Below, piece by piece: positions 12,940 through 15,798 of a stretch of DNA of 15,798 bases. The notes under the pieces are model-generated. The model was not told where the DNA came from, did no database searches, and saw only the letters and a list, made by a program, of their open reading frames with translations. Source of the stretch: UMGS755 sp045595795 (GTDB lineage Bacteria > Bacillota > Clostridia > UBA1381 > UBA9506); NCBI GenBank assembly GCA_045595795.1, contig JAZOBC010000055.1, positions 1 to 15,798 of the forward strand, read 5' to 3'. Position numbers and translations under genes: made by a program. Numbering within the stretch: position 1 is the stretch's first letter; each line of letters opens with the position of its first letter.

Positions 12940-13809
12940 ATTCTTTGTTCTGCTATAGGTTTTATACCGATTTCTGAATGCACCCGGGGAAAGCCCCTGC
13001 TTGTTTTTAAAGGTTCTGTAGAAATGGCTGACGTTGAAAAAACCGCTGTCAAAGCAAATGTCAAGAATGGATGCATTGGTGTTAATCAGCAGATTCGCAG
13101 CATAGTTAATCCGAAGGTCATTGATATATTCGCTTGGGGTTTGATTGACATATTTTTTAAAACTTCGCGACAGATGTTCCGGGCTTTTTCGACTTAATTC
13201 CACCATGCGCGCTGTTCCCTGAAGAAAGTTTTCTGTTTTTTTCATTTCGGTAAGTAAGTGAGAGAACCAAATTGGCATTTCACCTTGGTCTGCTATTTTA
13301 TAGTTGGCAAAAAAACGAAGAAAAATATCCGCCAAAAGCACGCGCATGTGCATTTTCAGCTTTTTCTTGTCCTGCCAAGCAACGGCATATAGTTCGGTAA
13401 ATTGAGAAAGGAGGAGCTCTTTTTCAGCATGCGTGAGCAAAACCGTCGGCGGATTTTCTGCTTTTAAAAAGGCTTCTGTCGGGAAAGCCTCAGCAAGATA
13501 AGAAAAAAGTTGTGAGGCGGTTTCTTTTGTAAAAGTAAGGTTAACATAGGCAGTTTTATGGCTGTCTATACTCTCGTACACGTAACCATGGGTATCTTCC
13601 GGGCGGATAAAAACCAGACTTCCCTCTGGAAGAATAAAAATTGAGTCGTTCACCCAATGAGTGACACTACCTGAAACTGTCAGGAAAATTTCGAAATAAT
13701 CATGACTGTGAGGATTAAAAAAATCGTTACTGCCATAGACAAAATGGCAAAGACATTCGGCTTCTGCGTCAACATAGCGCTCTGCAGAAAAGCGGGGATA
13801 TTGTTCCAT
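12934..13809 (-). CDS. AraC-family transcriptional regulator with cupin sensor domain
   Basis: A 291-residue AraC/XylS-type regulator. The N-terminal half is a sugar-sensing cupin (FFNPHSHDYFEIF near residue 30, then LPEGSLVFIRPEDTHGY). The C-terminal 100 residues carry two helix-turn-helix motifs (SPEHLSRSFKKYVNQTPSEY, then ASILDICFDSGFFNVSHFYR and FKNKQGLSPGAFR). I chose ATG 13809, with AAGGTGAG just upstream, over an in-frame TTG at 13830 that lies before that site. It is divergent from the unknown gene at 14031 and convergent with the kinase, so it likely regulates both sides; the ligand is unknown. Confidence 0.9.
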   Translation of the reverse strand: MEQYPRFSAERYVDAEAECLCHFVYGSNDFFNPHSHDYFEIFLTVSGSVTHWVNDSIFILPEGSLVFIRPEDTHGYVYESIDSHKTAYVNLTFTKETASQLFSYLAEAFPTEAFLKAENPPTVLLTHAEKELLLSQFTELYAVAWQDKKKLKMHMRVLLADIFLRFFANYKIADQGEMPIWFSHLLTEMKKTENFLQGTARMVELSRKSPEHLSRSFKKYVNQTPSEYINDLRINYAANLLINTNASILDICFDSGFFNVSHFYRTFKNKQGLSPGAFRNRYKTYSRTKNL

Positions 13810-13842
13810 ATGGCTCACCTTATATATCAAAATAATATAATA

Positions 13843-13871
13843 ATTATATCATGTATATCAAGAAATTGCAA
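13843..13871 (-). promoter_or_regulatory. Predicted promoter of the AraC-family gene
   Basis: On the - strand, TTGCAA (13871-13866) and TATAAT (13848-13843) are separated by 17 nt, a good vegetative promoter match, 34 nt before the ATG at 13809. The -10 belongs to a palindromic AT-rich block also present upstream of the isomerase gene. The rest of the divergent gap (13872-13949) is AT-rich; AAAGTAA followed by ATG or CATG occurs twice, at 13870 and 13905, 35 nt apart, which could be regulator half-sites. Confidence 0.5.
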
Positions 13872-13949
13872 AGTAAATGTTTAAAAAACATAAGATAATG
13901 CTTGAAAGTAACATGCGCAAAACTTCATAATTTTATACTTATTTTTCTA

Positions 13950-13978
13950 TTGTTTGTTTTTGCTCGTTGATGTATGAT
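13950..13978 (+). promoter_or_regulatory. Predicted promoter of the unknown 268-residue gene
   Basis: TTGTTT (13950-13955) and TATGAT (13973-13978) with a 17-nt spacer make a plausible vegetative promoter, 52 nt before the ATG at 14031 and divergent from the AraC-family promoter. The upstream AT-rich stretch could help RNA polymerase binding. Confidence 0.45.
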
Positions 13979-14030
13979 TATGGTAGCAAGTGCGATCATG
14001 GTCATATCATTGCAAAGAGGAGGAGTTAAC

Positions 14031-14837
14031 ATGTTATTACGTGATAAATTTTGGTTATGGGGACATCCGGAAGGATGTTACAACAATAGCTATGGCAATA
14101 CCAATGCTTCACGCATGACCCCGATGGAAGCGTGTTTGTATCTGGGTATTAAAAATACGTTTATGGTGCCGGATGGCGAGCATAAGAATGTAACGGTCAA
14201 CCGCAGACAATATAATAAGTCTTTCACGACCTTAAAACAGGTGGGTTGGGAATGCCGAGAAGCATCTGTAAATCCCGAAGCTGTTCTGCCCTTTATCGAA
14301 GATGCGAGGGATTTTTCCAACATTGGTTGCTTGGTTTTTGATGACTTCCAGGGTTACACAATGGAAGAGGGTAATACCGCCTCTGCTGAGAACATTTGGA
14401 AAGCAAGAGAGATGATAAAAAATAATGATGTGCGTCCTCTCGACCTGTGGATGGTTCAATACACACATCTTTTCGGAGAAGATGCAAAGCAGGATGAAGC
14501 TTTTGCAAAATTTATTGAGCCTTTTGACGGTTTGATCATGTGGACATGGGAAGAAAAAGATGTTTGCAAAATTCCCGAAAAATTTGAAATTTTAAAGAAG
14601 CAAGCCGCAGGCAAACGCCTGATGTTTGGTTGCTATCTTTACAATTTCGGTGAGAACAAGCAGGCGACCGGTGAGGCTGTTAAATGGCAGCTTGATTGGT
14701 ATCGTGAAAAGCTTTTAGCCGGAGAGGTTGAAGGCGTGGTTTTTCATACAAACACCATGTGTGATTTGGACTATGAAGCATATGATGTTGCTGTGGCATG
14801 GATGCAAGAGCACGGTGACGAGGTTGTTCCTGACTAA
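14031..14837 (+). CDS. Unrecognised 268-residue protein, possibly a TIM-barrel carbohydrate enzyme
   Basis: I do not recognise this family. The start is ATG 14031 after GAGGAGGAG; earlier in-frame starts lack such a site. There is no signal peptide or membrane segment, so it is probably cytosolic. Short hydrophobic runs each end in polar or aromatic residues, as in the strands of a beta/alpha barrel: FWLWGHPEG (8-16), CLVFDDFQGY (100-109), LWMVQY (139-144), GLIMWTWEEKD (167-177), RLMFGCYLYNFG (196-207), GVVFHTNT (235-242). The many tryptophans and the acids D104, D105, E174, E175 and D177 suggest a sugar-binding active site such as that of a glycosidase. It is divergent from an AraC regulator and next to sugar isomerase and kinase genes. 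Confidence 0.8.
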   Translation: MLLRDKFWLWGHPEGCYNNSYGNTNASRMTPMEACLYLGIKNTFMVPDGEHKNVTVNRRQYNKSFTTLKQVGWECREASVNPEAVLPFIEDARDFSNIGCLVFDDFQGYTMEEGNTASAENIWKAREMIKNNDVRPLDLWMVQYTHLFGEDAKQDEAFAKFIEPFDGLIMWTWEEKDVCKIPEKFEILKKQAAGKRLMFGCYLYNFGENKQATGEAVKWQLDWYREKLLAGEVEGVVFHTNTMCDLDYEAYDVAVAWMQEHGDEVVPD

Positions 14838-14849
14838 GTCATATAAAGA

Positions 14850-14895
14850 AATAAAATAACACGAGGCAGCATATACTGCCTCGTGTTATTTTATT
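14850..14895. terminator. Bidirectional terminator between convergent genes
   Basis: AATAAAATAACACGAGGCAG (14850-14869) and its exact reverse complement (14876-14895) form a perfect 20-bp stem with a 6-nt CATATA loop. A/T-rich outer arms flank a GC core, so a U-rich tail is made in either direction. It serves the gene ending at 14837 and the - strand deacetylase, whose stop codon (14893-14891) and last two nearby bases lie inside the stem. Confidence 0.92.
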
Positions 14896-15697
14896 CTTGC
14901 AAATCTGATTCTTCTGCTGCTTTCTCCTGTGCAGCCTTTTGTGTGCCTTTGTGGTCAAGCTCTGTGGGCTCCGGCAATAAAAGCTCTGTTACAGGCACGA
15001 ATTTATAGCCATCTGTCTGTAATTTCTCAATGATTTTCGGCAATGCTGCCGGTGTGTTTTTGGCACCGTTGTGAAATAGCATAATCGAGCCGGGCTTTGT
15101 GCGCTTGATGACCCGCGTCACAATGTCATCAGTGTCTAAATCTTTCCAGTCGAGGCTGTCAACATCCCATTGCAGCACGGTGTGACCAAGGCTTTTGGCA
15201 GCACGAATGACAGTGTTATTATATTCGCCATAGGGACCGCGAAACAGCGTAGGACGCTTGCCGGTTATGGCTTCAATTTTGTCAGCGCAACCAAGGATTT
15301 CTTCTTTCACTTTTTCTTCTGACAATTGGTTGATGTGTGGATGGGTATCGGAGTGATTCATAATTTCGTGGCCGTGATCAGCAAATTTTTTTACTGATTG
15401 TGGGTATTTTTCAACCCAACTTCCCACCACGAAAAAGGTTGCCTTCACGCCGTAGCGATCAAGAATTTCAATAAGCTGGTCTGTGTCGGCATCATCCCAC
15501 GCAGCATCAAAGGTCAGCGAGCAAATTTTCTCGTCGCCGCGGTCTACATTGTAGATAGGCAGCAGTCTTTCAGAGGTGGCATCATCATTAAAAACGGAAA
15601 TGCTGTTTCCTGTGCCGAAACAGAGAAGTCCCACAGCAAGTAACAAAGCGGCACAATACGCGGATAACAATTTTTTGGAAACCAAAAAGATTTTCAT
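14891..15697 (-). CDS. Membrane-anchored polysaccharide deacetylase, PdaB-like
   Basis: A 268-residue NodB-homology (carbohydrate esterase 4) protein. The N-terminus has lysines then a hydrophobic stretch (about residues 10-29, LLSAYCAALLLAVGLLCFG), a signal anchor placing the enzyme outside the membrane. Motifs are LTFDAAWDDAD (61-71), NHSDTH with H115 and H119, FRGPYGEYN (152-160), WDVDSLDW (177-184) and MLFHNG (206-211). The usual second Asp of TFDD is Ala65, as in PdaB-type sporulation proteins. An acidic/lysine-rich tail follows residue 240. I chose ATG 15697, 6 nt after AGGTG; an in-frame GTG at 15706 overlaps that site. A cortex or cell-wall peptidoglycan role is inferred. Confidence 0.85.
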   Translation of the reverse strand: MKIFLVSKKLLSAYCAALLLAVGLLCFGTGNSISVFNDDATSERLLPIYNVDRGDEKICSLTFDAAWDDADTDQLIEILDRYGVKATFFVVGSWVEKYPQSVKKFADHGHEIMNHSDTHPHINQLSEEKVKEEILGCADKIEAITGKRPTLFRGPYGEYNNTVIRAAKSLGHTVLQWDVDSLDWKDLDTDDIVTRVIKRTKPGSIMLFHNGAKNTPAALPKIIEKLQTDGYKFVPVTELLLPEPTELDHKGTQKAAQEKAAEESDLQE

Positions 15698-15732
15698 AGA
15701 ACACACCTATCCTTATCAGTTGATAATACCTA

Positions 15733-15760
15733 TTATATGAACGGAATTGTGCGTTATGAC
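15733..15760 (-). promoter_or_regulatory. Sigma-E-like sporulation promoter of the deacetylase
   Basis: Read on the - strand, TCATAAC (15760-15754) and CATATAAT (15740-15733) are separated by 13 nt. The Bacillus sigma-E consensus is roughly KMATATT, 13-15 nt, CATACAAT, so the -10 matches 7 of 8 positions and the -35 about 5 of 7. A vegetative -35 at the correct distance from TATAAT is not apparent. The -10 lies 35 nt before the ATG. The remaining bases to the window end are purine-rich on the + strand and show no gene. Confidence 0.42.
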
Positions 15761-15798
15761 GAAGAGAAAAAAAATAAAAACAGAAAGAAGGAATAAGG

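Noticed and set aside
15398..15643. An 81-codon + strand frame antisense to the deacetylase
   Set aside because: It is a shadow of the NodB domain, without start signals.
1..15798. CRISPR arrays, insertion sequences, phage genes, tRNA or rRNA genes
   Set aside because: By eye I found no regularly spaced repeats, transposase or integrase motifs, or tRNA cloverleaf; I could not run a dedicated search.

Overview
The window is bacterial chromosome, most likely from a low-to-moderate-GC, anaerobic, probably spore-forming member of the Clostridia (Bacillota); this is inferred, with no 16S or database search. The clues are the gene order S10/spc/alpha with rpsD inside the alpha segment, the zinc-type S14, the KOW/L14E-like gene between map and infA, strong AGGAGG ribosome-binding sites, several GTG/TTG starts, and a PdaB-like deacetylase with a sigma-E-like promoter. 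I cannot name the genus with confidence.

Positions 1-11300 carry the ribosomal-protein superoperon, all on the + strand: rpmC (3' end only), rpsQ, rplN, rplX, rplE, rpsZ, rpsH, rplF, rplR, rpsE, rpmD, rplO, secY, adk, map, a KOW-domain gene, infA, rpmJ, rpsM, rpsK, rpsD, rpoA and rplQ, closed by a strong intrinsic terminator. It makes ribosome subunit proteins, the Sec channel, adenylate kinase, methionine aminopeptidase, IF1 and the RNA polymerase alpha subunit. From rpmC to rpmJ most genes are separated by 0-40 nt (62 nt at most). From rpmJ to rplQ every gap is 67-199 nt and holds an inverted repeat. One of these gaps can fold over the rpsM ribosome-binding site, and another has a good promoter for rpoA with a palindrome in its spacer.

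Positions 11300-14895 form a small sugar module: a D-lyxose isomerase-family protein and a PfkB-family sugar kinase (overlapping ATGA, + strand), a convergent AraC-type regulator (- strand) whose 3' end overlaps the kinase by 6 nt, and a divergent 268-residue protein of unrecognised family that looks like a TIM-barrel. The likely logic is aldose to ketose to ketose phosphate under AraC control, possibly with the unknown protein supplying or processing the sugar. No transporter is visible.

Positions 14850-15798 hold a perfect 20-bp bidirectional terminator and a - strand membrane-anchored polysaccharide deacetylase of the PdaB type. No mobile element, CRISPR array, tRNA or rRNA was seen. The strongest candidates for something undescribed are the structured gaps of the alpha segment (above all 7933-8058) and the unrecognised gene at 14031-14837.
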